DNA from: Zopfochytrium polystomum
Taxonomy: Eukaryota > Chytridiomycota > Chytridiomycetes > Chytridiales > Chytridiaceae
Assembly (NCBI GenBank): GCA_025765615.1
Contig: JAIVFJ010000100.1
Span: 1 to 64,000, forward strand
Length of the DNA: 64,000 nucleotides
Direction: 5' to 3'
A program made the translations under genes and the position numbers. Shown here piece by piece: positions 1-12,003 of this stretch (position 1 is the stretch's first letter; each line of letters starts with the position of its first letter). A model generated the notes under the pieces. That model did not search any database and had not been told where the DNA came from. It worked only from the letters and a program-made list of their open reading frames with translations.

Positions 1-1285
1 GTGATCGACAACGGCACGAGCTTGTGCAAGGCCGGATTCGCCAGCGACGACGCGCCGCGCGCCGTGTTTCCCGCGGTCGTCGGCCGCCCGCGCTACGCCG
101 GGACGATGCTCGGCGCGGCAGGGAAAGACGCGTACGTGGGCGACGAGGCGCAGGCGAAGCGCGGCATTCTGTCGCTGCGGTATCCGATCGATCGCGGCGT
201 CGTGACCAACTGGGAGGACATGGAAAGGATCTGGTTTGGGGGCACGGCACAGACTCGCTTCTTCTTGCGCCTCGTGGCTGTTTGATCTGATCGGGATCGC
301 TTCCTTTTTTTGCTTCTTGCATCACCGCAGGCACCATACATTCCACAACGAGCTGCGTGTTGCTCCCGAGGAGCACCCCGTTCTACTCACCGAAGCTCCT
401 TTGAACCCGAAAGCGAACCGCGAAAAGATGATGCAGGTCATGTTTGAAACGTTCAACGTCCCAGCCTTTCACGTGTCGATCCAAGCCGTTCTCGCACTCT
501 ATGCTGCTTCCCGGGGATTTGGTGTCGTTTTGGACTCGGGGGAGGGCGTCACGCATGTCGTCCCAGTCTACGAAGGGTATTCGGTGCGTGAATGGTTCTC
601 CACTCCAGGTGCATAGCTTGAATGCGCATCACTCATTTGACAAAAGATCAACCTAAACGAAACGCCAGATGCCGCACGCAGTCCACCGCATGAATCTCGC
701 CGGCCGCGACATCACGCATCATCTCCACCGCATCATGAGGGATCGCGGCTACTCCTTTGCGACCAACGCTGACCTCGAAATCGTCCGCGAGATCAAGGAA
801 AGGCTCTGCTACGTCTCCTTCGACCACGACCGCGAACTTGCGACCGCCGGCACCACGCCCGCGCTCGAAAAGGCGTACGAGCTGCCGGACGGGCAAGTCA
901 TCACGCTCGGCAGCGAGCGGTTCCGCGCACCCGAGGTGCTGTTCCAGCCGTCCCTGGTCGGCATGGACTTCCCGGGCGTCGCCGAGGCGACCTACAGCGC
1001 GATCATGAAGTGCGACATTGACTGCGGAGGGAGCTGTACTATAGCGTGGTGCTTGCGGGCGGGACGACCATGTTCTCGGGGATGGCCGGGCGGATGCAGA
1101 TGGAGCTGGCGCGGCGGGCGCCGCCGTCGGCGCAGGTGAGGGTGCTGGCGATGCCGGAGCGGAAGGTTTGCGTGTGGATCGGGGGCGCGATTTTGGCGAC
1201 GCTGTCGACGTTTCGGCAGATGTGGGTGTCGAGGCAGGAGTACGAGGAGAACGGGGCGCGGATTGTGCACCGCAAGTGCTTGTGA
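1..1285 (+). CDS. Divergent actin, 3' part (5' end outside window), one frame break
   Basis: Cytoskeletal ATPase of the actin family. The window opens about ten residues into the protein, at [14 protein letters not shown]. Three exons can be read: 1-233, 331-583 and 669-1285, with GT-AG introns of 97 and 85 nt whose phases match. Recognisable actin blocks are the phosphate-binding DNG loop, [58 protein letters not shown], the [14 protein letters not shown] loop and the terminal IVHRKC with Leu in place of the usual Phe. Many positions differ from conventional actin (for example [25 protein letters not shown]), so this looks like a divergent paralogue and not the main actin. Near 1022 the frame slips by one base: a single missing base after KCDID would restore the usual sequence. 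That is either an assembly indel or an early pseudogene. The actin assignment is certain; functionality is not. Confidence 0.88.
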
Positions 1286-1383
1286 AAGGGGCCGGCCTCT
1301 CGCAAAACAAGAACGGGAAAGCTCACTACTGGACTCTCATTTTTCAGCTCTACCTTTGTTATTGAACGCTCCGTGACAGAGAA

Positions 1384-2087
1384 TTAACCCTGACGACACA
1401 TTGCCGTGCCGTTAAATGCGCCCAGCACGGCATGCTCCTTCAGCTCTTCCCAGATCGCATCCATCCTCCCAGCCGCTTGCTGCGGCAGCGGGCCCTTCCT
1501 CAATCCATCTACCGTCCCTTGCAACTGCTCCAGCGTGCTCGCACCAAGCATCACACGCGTCGCCCAAGCTCAGGCCGCAGCGCGCTGTGGTATACAATCC
1601 ACCTATTCGCAAGCTCACGCCCGGCGCGACGGGCCAGCCTTCTGCACTCACGACGTGCCAAACTGTCCAGCTCGTTTAGGTACGGCGATGTGACAAAACA
1701 ATGCGCCTATACTAATTCCGCGAGGCGGCCTCCGTCCCGGTCGAAGCGGCCGCCCGCGGTGCCGGCCTCGACGGCGGCGCGGGTCTTGGCCAGGAAGCCG
1801 CCGGCGGCGGGGAGTAGGCGTTGAACGCAATGCCCGTGACGCCTCAGGACGGGGGAACAGCTCGGTCTCCCTGACAGCGGGTGATTGCAGAGTATGCGCT
1901 TTGGTAATTGTGGACGTAGCCGTGGTTCCTTGGCGACGCGCACGACTTCTTCGATCTTCGGAGGGGAGGTCGTTGGAGAGTCCGAACGGACGGAAGCGGC
2001 CTTGCTTGTGGAGGGCGTCGATGCCGTGTCGAGGGTGTCGGCTATAGGTTTCTTGCGGTCGAGTGAGTGGATGTAGTAGGTGAATTG
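1384..2087 (-). pseudogene. AKR7-type aldo-keto reductase remnant A (exon 2 only)
   Basis: Heavily decayed copy of the second exon of the aldo-keto reductase that is intact at 7719-8898. Translated pieces in shifting frames include YYIHSLDRKKPIADTL near the old exon start, IEEVVRVAKE, PVLRRHG, FLAKTRAAVEAGTAGGRFDRDGG, and the C-terminal KEHAVLGAFN. At least four frame changes separate these blocks, and no first exon is visible upstream on the minus strand out to the repeat at 2278. This is the most degraded long copy of the array and probably the oldest. Confidence 0.8.
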
Positions 2088-2277
2088 AGTCCGCGTCGGG
2101 CAATAGACTGGGTCAAGGAAAACGTGACGGAATTTCTCCTTTGTTTTTTTTAAGTCACCAACAAGAAGAATTTCGCTCTTAGCGTCGCTCGACACCATCC
2201 GTCGTCTCGCTCCGCTCCCAACCTTCACGACCCCGCCGTGTCTCCTTCACAGAAATCCAATCATCAATCTACTAAAG

Positions 2278-2510
2278 CTCCCTGTCTCTGAGTCTGAGAG
2301 TGGCAGTCAACAGGCAATGAACAGGTTGTCTGTCTTGCTCTCTGTCTGACTCTGTATGTTGGCTGTTGATGGAAAAGGAATAAAATTGTCTGCAATCTCT
2401 CACTCTATCTCTGTCTCTTTCATGCTGGGGGGTTGAAGGGGGGAAACAGCACCCACTGGGGGGCTCAGGGGGGGGAGCCCCCTGACTCAATAAAAAGTTT
2501 TTTCTCCCTC
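2278..2510. repeat. Diverged direct repeat, unit 1
   Basis: About 230 bp with the order TCTGAGTCTGAGAGTGGCAG, CAGGTTGTCTGTC, a T/C-rich stretch, then G-runs and a short palindrome-like GGGGGCTC/GAGCCCCC ending in CCCTGACT. The same order recurs at 3063-3300, with a partial third copy of the front half near 2975-3060. No coding sequence was recognised. It looks like a dispersed, diverged repeat family lying between AKR remnants A and B. Confidence 0.6.
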
Positions 2511-2662
2511 TCTCCTCTCTGTTTCTCTGACTCCCCCTTTAATCTTCTTCAGCTCTTGGCTGTCTGATTACACTGTCTGCTCTATCTTTCTGTCTCTCTT
2601 GTTGTCTTTTGCTCTGTTGGTCTTTCAGTCCTTATGACTGTCTCACTGCCAGGGCGGAGGTT

Positions 2663-2663
<1 letters not shown>

Positions 2664-2701
<38 letters not shown>

Positions 2702-2785
2702 ACACTCTCTCCTCTCCGTCTCTCTCTCTCTCTCTCTCTCTCTCCTCTCCTCTCTCTCTCTCGTCTCTCTCGCTCTCCTTTGTTT
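2664..2785. repeat. (CA)n plus (TC)n microsatellite
   Basis: A run of CA dinucleotides (about 2664-2703) followed by a long CT-rich tract to about 2785. Open frames across it are repeat artefacts with alternating Thr/His or Ser/Leu. Confidence 0.9.
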
Positions 2786-3062
2786 GCATTACAGTAAAGC
2801 GCTGTGTTCCACTTAAGTGGACCACAGTGGGCATCAGTGCCCAAACACAGTGTGAATATTGTCGCCAACCCATACAGAGAAGCATGGGGGTGGCTGAACC
2901 CAACTAAAATACTATTTCTGCTTATGAGTTGCAAAATCAACTGGGCTGTGGTTTCTATCATTCAATGATTTGTAACTCTCTCACTCTCTGAAAGTGGCAG
3001 TGAAATTCAAAAAGGAAGGAAGTCAACAAGCTGTCTGTCTATTTGAGTGGAAGTCAACGGGG

Positions 3063-3300
3063 TTGTCTGTCTACCTTCCTTCCTGTTTCTGAGTCTGGGA
3101 GTGGCAGTCCACGGGCAGTCAACGGGTTGTCTGTCATCCTCTATGTCTCTGACTCTGGCTATTGGGCTGTTGGTGAACAAGTTATCACATCAGCTGCGAC
3201 CTCTCTCTTTTGAGTGGGGGGGTTGAGGGGCCATCAGCCCCCCCAACAAGGGCTCAGGGGGTTCCTACCCCCTGACTTGAAAACAATATTCCCCTATCCC
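3063..3300. repeat. Diverged direct repeat, unit 2
   Basis: Second unit of the repeat at 2278-2510, with TCTGAGTCTGGGAGTGGCAG, ACGGGTTGTCTGTC, a G-run block and a terminal CCCCCTGACTTGAAAA. Spacing between unit starts is about 785 bp. Confidence 0.6.
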
Positions 3301-3982
3301 TCTACATGGCCTGCCACTGCATTCATTGTGGACTGCCACACCTCTTAGTATCTTCTTTTTTCCTACTTTTTTTTTTGGGAAGAATTCCTTTTTAGTCAAC
3401 AGGCATCCCGTAGTTGAAAGAGAAAAAAATTGTTTTAAGGACTCAGCCCTGCCCCCGATTTGCCAGTCGACGCCATATTTCTGGGAGGAACCGCATAGGT
3501 TTTCCTTTCCTTCCTTTCTTTCGGTTTGTGCTTTTTTCTTTCTTGTTTCGAGGCGGGGAACCAGAACTCCTTCTGTCAGCTCTTAATTACGGTGGCCTTA
3601 CCTTCGTCAACTTTCGATCAAGGATAAGGTGAAAAGTCGCTGGGTTTCCAAAAGGAATCGCACTATGAACAGCTGCATAATTTCGTGAGGGCAGAGTATT
3701 AGTGCACCTGCATCATCTTTCAGGAAGTTTCCTTTTATTTTCAAGCTCAGAATGCTCGGTAATCTTCCCGATTGGACGATATCAAAGTAAAAGATGGAAG
3801 GATTATGGTATCATATTGTTTTTTTTTCCTTCTTGAAATCGGTTCCACATGCCCTTGGGCGACATACAGTATGCTGGTGCAAATCCAGCCTTAGCAATCG
3901 TCGTCATTAACATGGTTTGTGCCTTAAATGCTTGTTTCAATTTCTTTATTACATTAACTACCTCTGGCGAAACGTTGCGCTG
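3301..3982. other. Intergenic, no gene seen
   Basis: T-rich sequence with poly-T and poly-A tracts. Short open frames here show no family motif. The left end (about 3803-3982) is an open read-through of AKR remnant B beyond its lost stop codon. Confidence 0.5.
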
Positions 3983-5123
3983 TCCGTTAAAGTTGTCCAG
4001 GATAGCGTGATCCTTCAACTTCTCCCAGATCGCGTCAATCCTCTTGCGCCACCGTCTCGGGCAGCGGGCCTGCCCTCAGCCCGTACATCGTCCCCTGCAA
4101 CTGCTCTAGAGTCCTCGCCACCAAGAACCACGGCATCGCCTAGCTCGGGCCGCAGCGCGCTGTGTACACGATCCACCTGTTCGCGAGCTCTTGCCGGCGC
4201 GATGGCGGCCTCGTCGCTCCACCTCCGCACCAGCCGTCCAGCGCGTCGAGGTACGCCGGCTTGACGTACATCGACATGTACAGTCCGCGAGCGGGCCGCC
4301 GTCCTTGTCGAACCGTCCGCCTGCGTCCGCCTTCGATCGCCGCGCGGGGTCTTTGTAAGGAAACCCGCCGGCGGTCGGCGAGTAGGCGTAGAACGCGATT
4401 CCGTTGCGCCGCAGGACGGGAAGCAGCTCGGTCTCCTGCCGGCGCGTGACCGCCGATAAAGTAGTTGCCTTGGTAGACGGTCGGGACGACGTATCCGTGC
4501 TCTTTGGCAACGCGGACGACTTCCTCGACTTCGGTGGGAAAGAAATTTGAAAGGCCGAAGCGGCGGAAACGGCCTTGCTTGTAGAGAGCGTCGATCCCGG
4601 CGAGAGTGTCGGCGATGGGGGGGGTCTTGCGGTCGGGTGCGTGAATGTAGTAGACGTCAACCTGTTTCAAGTGAATAGTGTTAGCGATTCGCACACTAAG
4701 AGATCGCGGGGACGGAGTGAAAATGTTGAAGTGTGAACGAATGGTCAAGCCAGGCGCCGCGATGGACCTGCTGCGTCTTCAACAGGCCCAAGCTGACAGC
4801 TGCAATCTCGAGAACGCCTTCCTTCGTCGCCCCACCCGGCGATCACGCCGCCCGGGTGCTTTGTGTCGACGGTGAGGAGTCAGCGACGGCGTAGGTCGCC
4901 AATGACCTTTTCGCTATCGCCGTAGACGCGCGCCGAGTCGAGGGTTGCGGATGCCTGCGCGAGCGAGCACGTCGAGGACGGCGGTCACGTTTTCGGGGGT
5001 CCACAGGGCGCCCGCGGCGCCGAACGCGAGCTTGAGGCCGTTGGTGGTGGCGGAGGCGACCTCGGCGCCGGAGGCGGCAGCGGCGGCGTCGGATGTGGAG
5101 GCCGAGGAGGAGGAAGACGCCAT
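3983..5123 (-). pseudogene. AKR7-type aldo-keto reductase remnant B
   Basis: Second decayed copy. Exon 1 starts at ATG 5123 with an Ala/Ser-rich leader, then NGLKLAFGAAGALWTPENV, and loses frame at AGIRN where one base is inserted before the catalytic Asp/Tyr region; further small indels follow. The intron lies between about 4767 and 4662 and keeps GT and AG. Exon 2 opens with VDVYYIHAPDRK, then an expanded C-run adds one Pro (KTPPIADTL). It reads well to TVYQGNY and then breaks repeatedly (TRRQETELLPVLRRNGIAFYAYSPTAGG in another frame, MYVKPAYLDALDGW back again, ELGDAVVLG in a third). The end LDNFNGQRN has lost the stop used by copy D. Confidence 0.85.
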
Positions 5124-5384
5124 GAGTGGGTGGGTGTGCGCTGAGTGCTGGGTGATGCGTCGGCGTAAAAAATTATGCGTGGGAAGATCTTCCTTTCTCT
5201 CTCACTCGATCTCTAACACTTACCCGTTACAAATTCTCAGAGGACCGACTGCGGGCGGATGTCGGATGTTCGGTGTTCCGGAGTAAATATTTACCGATAT
5301 GTGGTCTCGTGCTTGCTATCTAAGACGAAAGAGCAGGCAAAGCTGACGCTCCCTGCCAAATATGCACTCCTCCTCCACCTGGAG

Positions 5385-5462
5385 GGGAATTCCTACGCTC
5401 GTTGAAACGTATAATCGGCGGAAGCAGCCTTGCTTGTAGGGCCGCGTCGATGCCGACGGGGG
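5385..5462 (-). pseudogene. Tiny AKR fragment between copies B and C
   Basis: Minus-strand translation gives GIDAALQARLLPPI, alignable at the nucleotide level to the segment encoding GIDALHKQGRFRRFG in the other copies. Flanking sequence shows no AKR similarity. It marks either a fifth copy almost entirely lost or a rearrangement scar inside the array. Confidence 0.6.
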
Positions 5463-5970
5463 GGGGCTGGCTAGTTTGGGATGGATATATTTTAAAGAAA
5501 GACTTTCGGACAGGACAGATGGAACAATATCGACAATCACCACCTTGTTTTATAAGAAACTCGTTCCGGCTGCTTGACCGTAAATCATACACTCGTTTAA
5601 ACTGGCTGCGCAACAAAGCAAATCTTCCCAAATGCCTCTCCAAATTCTTTAATAATGCCAATGATGGGAATCCTGCAATCGTCAACCGGTTCCTCGCTGC
5701 GTTCGACTTCTGGGAACAGCCCCAGAGTCCAAGCTGCCAACCCACTCGGTAGCGGGAAGGAGGGCATTTTTAGTTCAACTTTGTGCATTGTGCTATTTAT
5801 ATTCGACCTGACCTTGCGAAAGCACGATCTCCAAATTGATACATCAAGTGTTGAACCTTAAATTCGCCAAAAGGAAAAGCACTACGCGCCTGGGTTCCCT
5901 GGTCCGAAGTTTCGCCAACTGCAAATCCCTATAACGCGCCGACGCTCTGCCTTTCGCGTCCGGCAGCAGC

Positions 5971-7131
5971 TCACTTTGCGCCGATAAAGTCGTTAAAGTT
6001 GTCCAGCACCGCATGCTCTTTCAACTGCTCCCAGATCGCATCAACTCTCTGCGCCACCGCCTCCGGCAGCGGGCCAGCCCTCAACCCATCAATCGTCCCT
6101 TGCAGCTGCTCCAGCGTCCGCGCGCCCAGAATCACAGCGTCGCCCAGCTCAGCCCGCAGCGCGCTGTGGTACACGATCCACCTGTTCGCGAGGGTCCCGC
6201 CGGCGCGACGCCCGCCTCTGCGCTCACTGCGTGCCAGCTATCCAGAGCGTCGAGGTAGGCCGGACGGATGTACATGGACCTGTACATGTCCGCGACGACG
6301 CCCGCGCCCTTCTCGAAGCGGCCACCGGCCGTCTCGCTTTCGATCGCCGCGCGGGTCTTTGTCAGGAAGCCGCCCGCCGTCGGGGAGTAGGCGTAGAACG
6401 CGATACCGTGGCGCCGCAGGACGGGGGAACAGCTCGGTCTCCGGCCGGCGCGTGATCGCAGAGTAGTTGCCTTGGTAGACGGTCGGGAGCACGTAGCCGT
6501 GCTCCTTCGCGACGCGGACGACCTCCTCGACTTCGTCGGGAGGTAGTTGGAAAGGCCGAAGCGGCGGAAGCGGCCTTGCTTGTGGAGTTCGTCGATGCCG
6601 GCGAGCGTGTCGGCGATTGGGGTCTTGCGGTCGGGCGCGTGGAGATAGTAGATGTCGACCTGTTGGGTTGCAGGGGAAGAAGGGGGAGGGGTGCGTTGAG
6701 AAATCGGATCGGATGAACAAAACGGAACTGGGTCGCAAATGAGCACCGACGGGTCGTCCAGCCACGACGAGTGGGGAACAGCCGAGAGATGCCTCCATGA
6801 CGACGAAAGGACAGACCTGCTCTGTCTTCAGCAAATCAAAGCTGACGGCCGCGACCTCGAGGATGCTCTCTTTCGTCGCGCCACCGGGCACCTGCATGCC
6901 GCCGGGGTGCTTGGTGTCGACGGTCAAGGTTGCGGCGACGGCGTGGTCGCCAATGATCTTCTCGCTTGGGCCGTACCTGCGGGCCGAGTCGATGTTGCGA
7001 ATGCCGGCATCGGCGAGCAGCTTGAGGACCGCGGGCACATTGTCCGGGTTGTTCCACAGCTGGCCGGCTGCGCCAAAGACGATCTTGAGACCGTTGGTGG
7101 TGGGCGAAGTTGTGGTGGTCGTTGTCGTCAT
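5971..7131 (-). pseudogene. AKR7-type aldo-keto reductase copy C, three frame breaks
   Basis: Near-complete copy. Exon 1 (7131-6817) is open: a poly-Thr start, then NGLKIVFGAAGQLWNNPDNV, the NIDSARRY Asp/Tyr pair and VDTKHPGG with the catalytic Lys. The intron is 6816-6660. Exon 2 opens with VDIYYLHAPDRKTPIADTL including the active-site His, and ends NFNDFIGAK before a stop at 5971. Compared with copy D it has a one-base deletion near 6540 (at NYLP/DEVEE), a one-base insertion near 6424 (within a G-run) and a two-base insertion near 6194. Splice sites, start and stop survive, so decay is recent or some breaks are assembly errors. Confidence 0.82.
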
Positions 7132-7350
7132 GCTGCCCTGCGGTTTCTTTTTGATCGTCAAGCAAAAATGCACGGCCCGCTGCCGAACAACAAAATACAC
7201 AACCTCTGTTTGGCCTCCCATTTCTGATTCTGCGCACACTGGCAAGTCTGAACACAACCACCACCAACTTGGTTGGGCCTCTGGCGGAAGTGATGTCGGC
7301 GATCAGAATAAAAAAATTAGATTTAGAATGTTGAGACAAGCAATGCACAA

Positions 7351-7421
7351 GCAACAGTGGTTCAGTGGTAGAATTATCGCCTGCCACGCGGTAGACCCGG
7401 GTCCGATTCCCGGCTGTTGCA
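7351..7421 (+). tRNA. tRNA-Gly (GCC)
   Basis: Full cloverleaf: acceptor GCAACAG pairing with CTGTTGC, A-box TGGTTCAGTGG, anticodon loop CTGCCAC with anticodon GCC, B-box GGTCCGATTCC, and A as discriminator. No intron. It lies between AKR copies C and D. Confidence 0.95.
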
Positions 7422-7718
7422 ATACGAGTTGTAATGGTCGTCTTGATCGTTTTCTCTTTCGCAGGCAACCTCTTGCACCAGCGGCTGAACACTCCTGGTT
7501 TCGTTGACCACGTGTCCATTTCTTGGATTTATCGCCGTTGGGCGGCTCTAATGGTCCAAGTATTACGAACACACTGAAGCCTGCTTTTCGTAAATATTTT
7601 TTTGCGGACGGGCAAGCAACAGATTGGAGGCCGATATGCCTGCACAGATAACCGGAATGCTTTCGATTGTGCTTTTGTATTCATTTTTCTCAAAGATATT
7701 GCGCAATCATCCCATGCT

Positions 7719-8898
<1,180 letters not shown>

Positions 8899-8989
8899 GG
8901 GTGTTATTTCTGTTCTCGTTGTTGGTGTTAAAGTAGGTTGGTCGTTGGTCGTTGTTGCAAGGGGAAAAAAAGAAGTATTTATGTATTTC

Positions 8990-8993
8990 CCAA

Positions 8994-9027
<34 letters not shown>

Positions 9028-9640
9028 AAATTTGTTATTTCTAATCAAGATCAGGCGGGCCCGTGCGGATGTTCAGATGCCTGCGATTGCTTTTTTGGCG
9101 GACAAGGCAATTGGGGCGCGGAAACTTCCGTGGCCGGTGGCGTGACTATTGCAATAACCCCGTCTGCGGGTCTTCCGCCACGCAGCACGCGTCGCAATTA
9201 TTTTCCTTTCGTCTGTTGTTGCGGGATCCTCGATTTTGTCTGCCCAGCCACGGGCGGGCAAACTGTTGAAATCCGGGTCACCACCGGCAGCGAGAGGAGG
9301 AAGACGACATGCTGGCGGAAGTCAGGTGCCAAGTCAAGTCTACTCAACTTTTTCTCCTTGCTTTTTTCATACTGAATAATTGCGCGGCAACCGGCAAACC
9401 GCTTGCGGGTCGTTGCCGGTCTTACGGACTGGTGGATGTCTGTTTGTTGGAATGACGACAACAATGCAGTTGCCGCATAATCTCAATTGCCCTCGCGCCA
9501 CTCTCCCTCAACGAGTCGCTGAACCTCACAGCCCCCACCTTCATCCACCATGACCAACGGAGACAAACAGCAGCATAGCCTGGGCCACCTGGCACCACAC
9601 CGTCAATCGCAGACTCAAATCTCGCGCCTTGCACTTCTAG
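8990..9640. other. Intergenic with poly-A tract
   Basis: A-run at about 8995-9023, then unremarkable sequence. Short overlapping frames on both strands have no recognisable motif. No gene is called. Confidence 0.5.
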
Positions 9641-9776
9641 TGGCGGCTTGAACCGGCAGGCTCACGGCTGATGTACGGGATTAATGCCGCAGCGGGAGGC
9701 TGCGGCGGTGGCAGAGGGGAATAAAGCCATGTGTACTGTCACAAGGTGCTAAGCTGTTGTGCCTCGTGTTTACAGG

Positions 9777-11855
9777 ATGTTAGACTACCCATCTCAGTAT
9801 CTGGACGGTATAGTGACTTCAGTACAGACGTTTGCGAGCTACTTTCCGGCACTAGATACAGTTACGTTGAGAGAAGGTAGGTATCCTATTCCTCAGTTCA
9901 ACGAGACAGACGAGAGTTTCGGTAGCACGGTGGATCTGTCGACACTTATCAAGTGTGATGACAATCTGGTGAGCTTCTACGACAACTATGCCAACATGCT
10001 GTACGGTGCGATTGATAGTCCTGAGAGTAGTGTCCTATCTCAGATCATGCAACCTCTGAAGACGGTAATGCCGCTTGTCAACTATAGTAACTGGTACAAT
10101 CCACTGTGTAACTTTATGAACGGACTGTACAGTGGCATGTACGGCTACACAGGATACACGCAATGTCAGACTATGAAGGTAGATCCACGAGTGCAACCTG
10201 ACTTGGTACTGAACTACACATCCGCTTATTGGGGTGGTAATCACTCGGCCGAGATAGACAGCCTGGCAGCTACCGTGCTGGACTTGATGAACAGAGGATT
10301 GATAAACATGACAGAGATCATCTCACCACTGGGTAACCAGACCCAAGTGCAAAGTACCACGATGGCACAGACAGAAACCTTGCCACCGAGAATTACGAGA
10401 TCACTATCACTGCCTACGACCAAGTCAACGTCAAAATCCCAGACTCAAAGCTCGACATCTACGACATTACCTACCTACACATCTACAGATGACTGGGACA
10501 TATTCAGAAGATCGCCATCTACGAGGTACTATCAGGACGCCTATAGCACGTCAGATGAGGAAGATCCAGCCACAGACGCAGAAGTCAATGCACTAGCAGT
10601 CGTACTACGAAGAAGACAAACACCTGCTGACGTATCAGCAGCCGCTGCAGCATCATCAACTTTACTCGGATTACTGAAGGAAGGTGGTCTCAAGCTACAA
10701 CAGATAACGGAATGGATAAAGCTAGAGAGTCTACAAGCTAGAGTGAGAGGTAACGATGCCACACAGCACATACTTTCCATTCTAGACTCAGAAGTAATGA
10801 GCAGAGCCGTATCTCTACCTGTAGCGAGATTTGAGGCTATTCTTCAGACTTTAGTACTGGCAGAGGGCATGACATACTCAGATAGACAGACATCACAGCT
10901 GGTGGCAGACCTAGTAGAATCCCTAGATAGAGTAGCCAGTGATAAGACTGTAACACAACTTAACAGCCCAACTGTGAAACTGCTCAGAGACAGGGTGATA
11001 GCTAAGTCAATAGTAGGTGATATGGTGAAGCAGTACAACATAGAGGCGCGCAAAATGAGCCAGGGGCCAGGCAAAGCACCACAAGAGGTGGATCTGAGGT
11101 CAGCTCTAGATAGCCTCCAAGCGGAAATAGTGCAAGGATCATCTAGCCATGCTCAAGTTCAGGTAGATCTAAAGGCCGTCCTAAGGGGAGCACAAGCTAA
11201 GGACCCACAGGTAGGTTCAACTCAACCCACCCTGGAGTCGATAAGCTCGGTTCTGTTAGCTGCCCTGGTGAGAGACGTCACGGGCAGTGTACGAGTAAGT
11301 AATGTACTCACCATGCTACAAGCCGTGTACAATCTGAACAAGCAGGGGAAGATACGAGGTGACATACTGGGAGCTTTTGAGCCAAGGGGAGGTGCAGATT
11401 CTATATCAGGACTAAGTGACGCTTTAAAGGCAGTGAAGGAAGGTGGTACGGAGACAACAGACGCTAACGTTCATGCGATAGCCAAATTGATACCACACTA
11501 CAAGATGGTCTACACCCTATCAGCTCTAGCAGACAGGCGATGGAGCCCTGAAATGGAAACATGGAGGAACGATGGAGGAAACTCACTCAAGCTGGTCGAA
11601 AAGGTAAGAGACAAGCTAGCATCAGTTACGGAGGGTAACTACAAATCATCAGGCTGGACAGATGAGAAGCTGAGCGAGTTCTATGCCGCAATTGATACGA
11701 GTGTGACAGAGATAGCGGAATATTACGACCTTGGTATCAACGAGGAAGATGATACGATAATTAACACGGTGGGGAGTGAAATGCCATCAGATACAGTGGA
11801 GGCAATGGATACACTCAGCGCCCTGTTAGATAACGTTCAAGGACACGGTGGGTAG
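9777..11855 (+). CDS. Orphan 692-residue protein, foreign codon use
   Basis: No family recognised. The first ATG is at 9777; the frame is closed upstream by a stop at 9750-9752, and a 3'-splice-like TTTACAG sits just before the ATG. Visible parts: residues 1-190, a Tyr/Asn/Cys-containing region (NYSNWYNPLCNFMNGLYSG) with several N-x-S/T sites; residues about 195-250, a Ser/Thr/Gln linker; then an acidic patch (STSDEEDPATDAEV) and a long, mainly helical, Leu/Ala/Val-rich region to the C-terminus. There is no signal peptide or clear membrane segment. Codons favour CTA, AGA, ATA, ACA and TCA, unlike the GC-ending codons of nearby genes. A 692-codon ORF without a stop in such sequence implies selection or recent arrival. 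Possible origins are an endogenous viral element, a plasmid or an undescribed mobile element, all inferred. Confidence 0.7.
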   Translation: MLDYPSQYLDGIVTSVQTFASYFPALDTVTLREGRYPIPQFNETDESFGSTVDLSTLIKCDDNLVSFYDNYANMLYGAIDSPESSVLSQIMQPLKTVMPLVNYSNWYNPLCNFMNGLYSGMYGYTGYTQCQTMKVDPRVQPDLVLNYTSAYWGGNHSAEIDSLAATVLDLMNRGLINMTEIISPLGNQTQVQSTTMAQTETLPPRITRSLSLPTTKSTSKSQTQSSTSTTLPTYTSTDDWDIFRRSPSTRYYQDAYSTSDEEDPATDAEVNALAVVLRRRQTPADVSAAAAASSTLLGLLKEGGLKLQQITEWIKLESLQARVRGNDATQHILSILDSEVMSRAVSLPVARFEAILQTLVLAEGMTYSDRQTSQLVADLVESLDRVASDKTVTQLNSPTVKLLRDRVIAKSIVGDMVKQYNIEARKMSQGPGKAPQEVDLRSALDSLQAEIVQGSSSHAQVQVDLKAVLRGAQAKDPQVGSTQPTLESISSVLLAALVRDVTGSVRVSNVLTMLQAVYNLNKQGKIRGDILGAFEPRGGADSISGLSDALKAVKEGGTETTDANVHAIAKLIPHYKMVYTLSALADRRWSPEMETWRNDGGNSLKLVEKVRDKLASVTEGNYKSSGWTDEKLSEFYAAIDTSVTEIAEYYDLGINEEDDTIINTVGSEMPSDTVEAMDTLSALLDNVQGHGG

Positions 11856-12003
11856 CGCATACGACGGAGGGTACTTCAAAGGTGAGGAAGGAGGGACGCG
11901 CCTAAGGAGGATGAAGAGCAGAGTCGGTGCAATGAGAAATGCAAAGTCTACGAACGTGAAGATATCAGTGGTCCCACGTAGAGGTAAATTTACCGGTAAG
12001 TGA
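11830..12003 (+). other. Open +1 frame with basic tail overlapping the orphan stop
   Basis: In the +1 frame relative to the orphan ORF, sequence is open from just after a stop at 11827-11829 to TGA at 12001-12003. It encodes acidic/Gly residues followed by a very basic stretch (RLRRMKSRVGAMRNAK and VVPRRGKFTGK). Codon use matches the orphan ORF. It could be a separate small ORF (ATG at 11911), the product of a frameshift at GGT-GGG-TAG, or the original C-terminus cut off by one inserted base. Confidence 0.4.

Noticed and set aside
2278..2785. CRISPR-like or satellite array
   Set aside because: Repeats are simple dinucleotides or diverged long units without regular spacers, and the window is eukaryotic.
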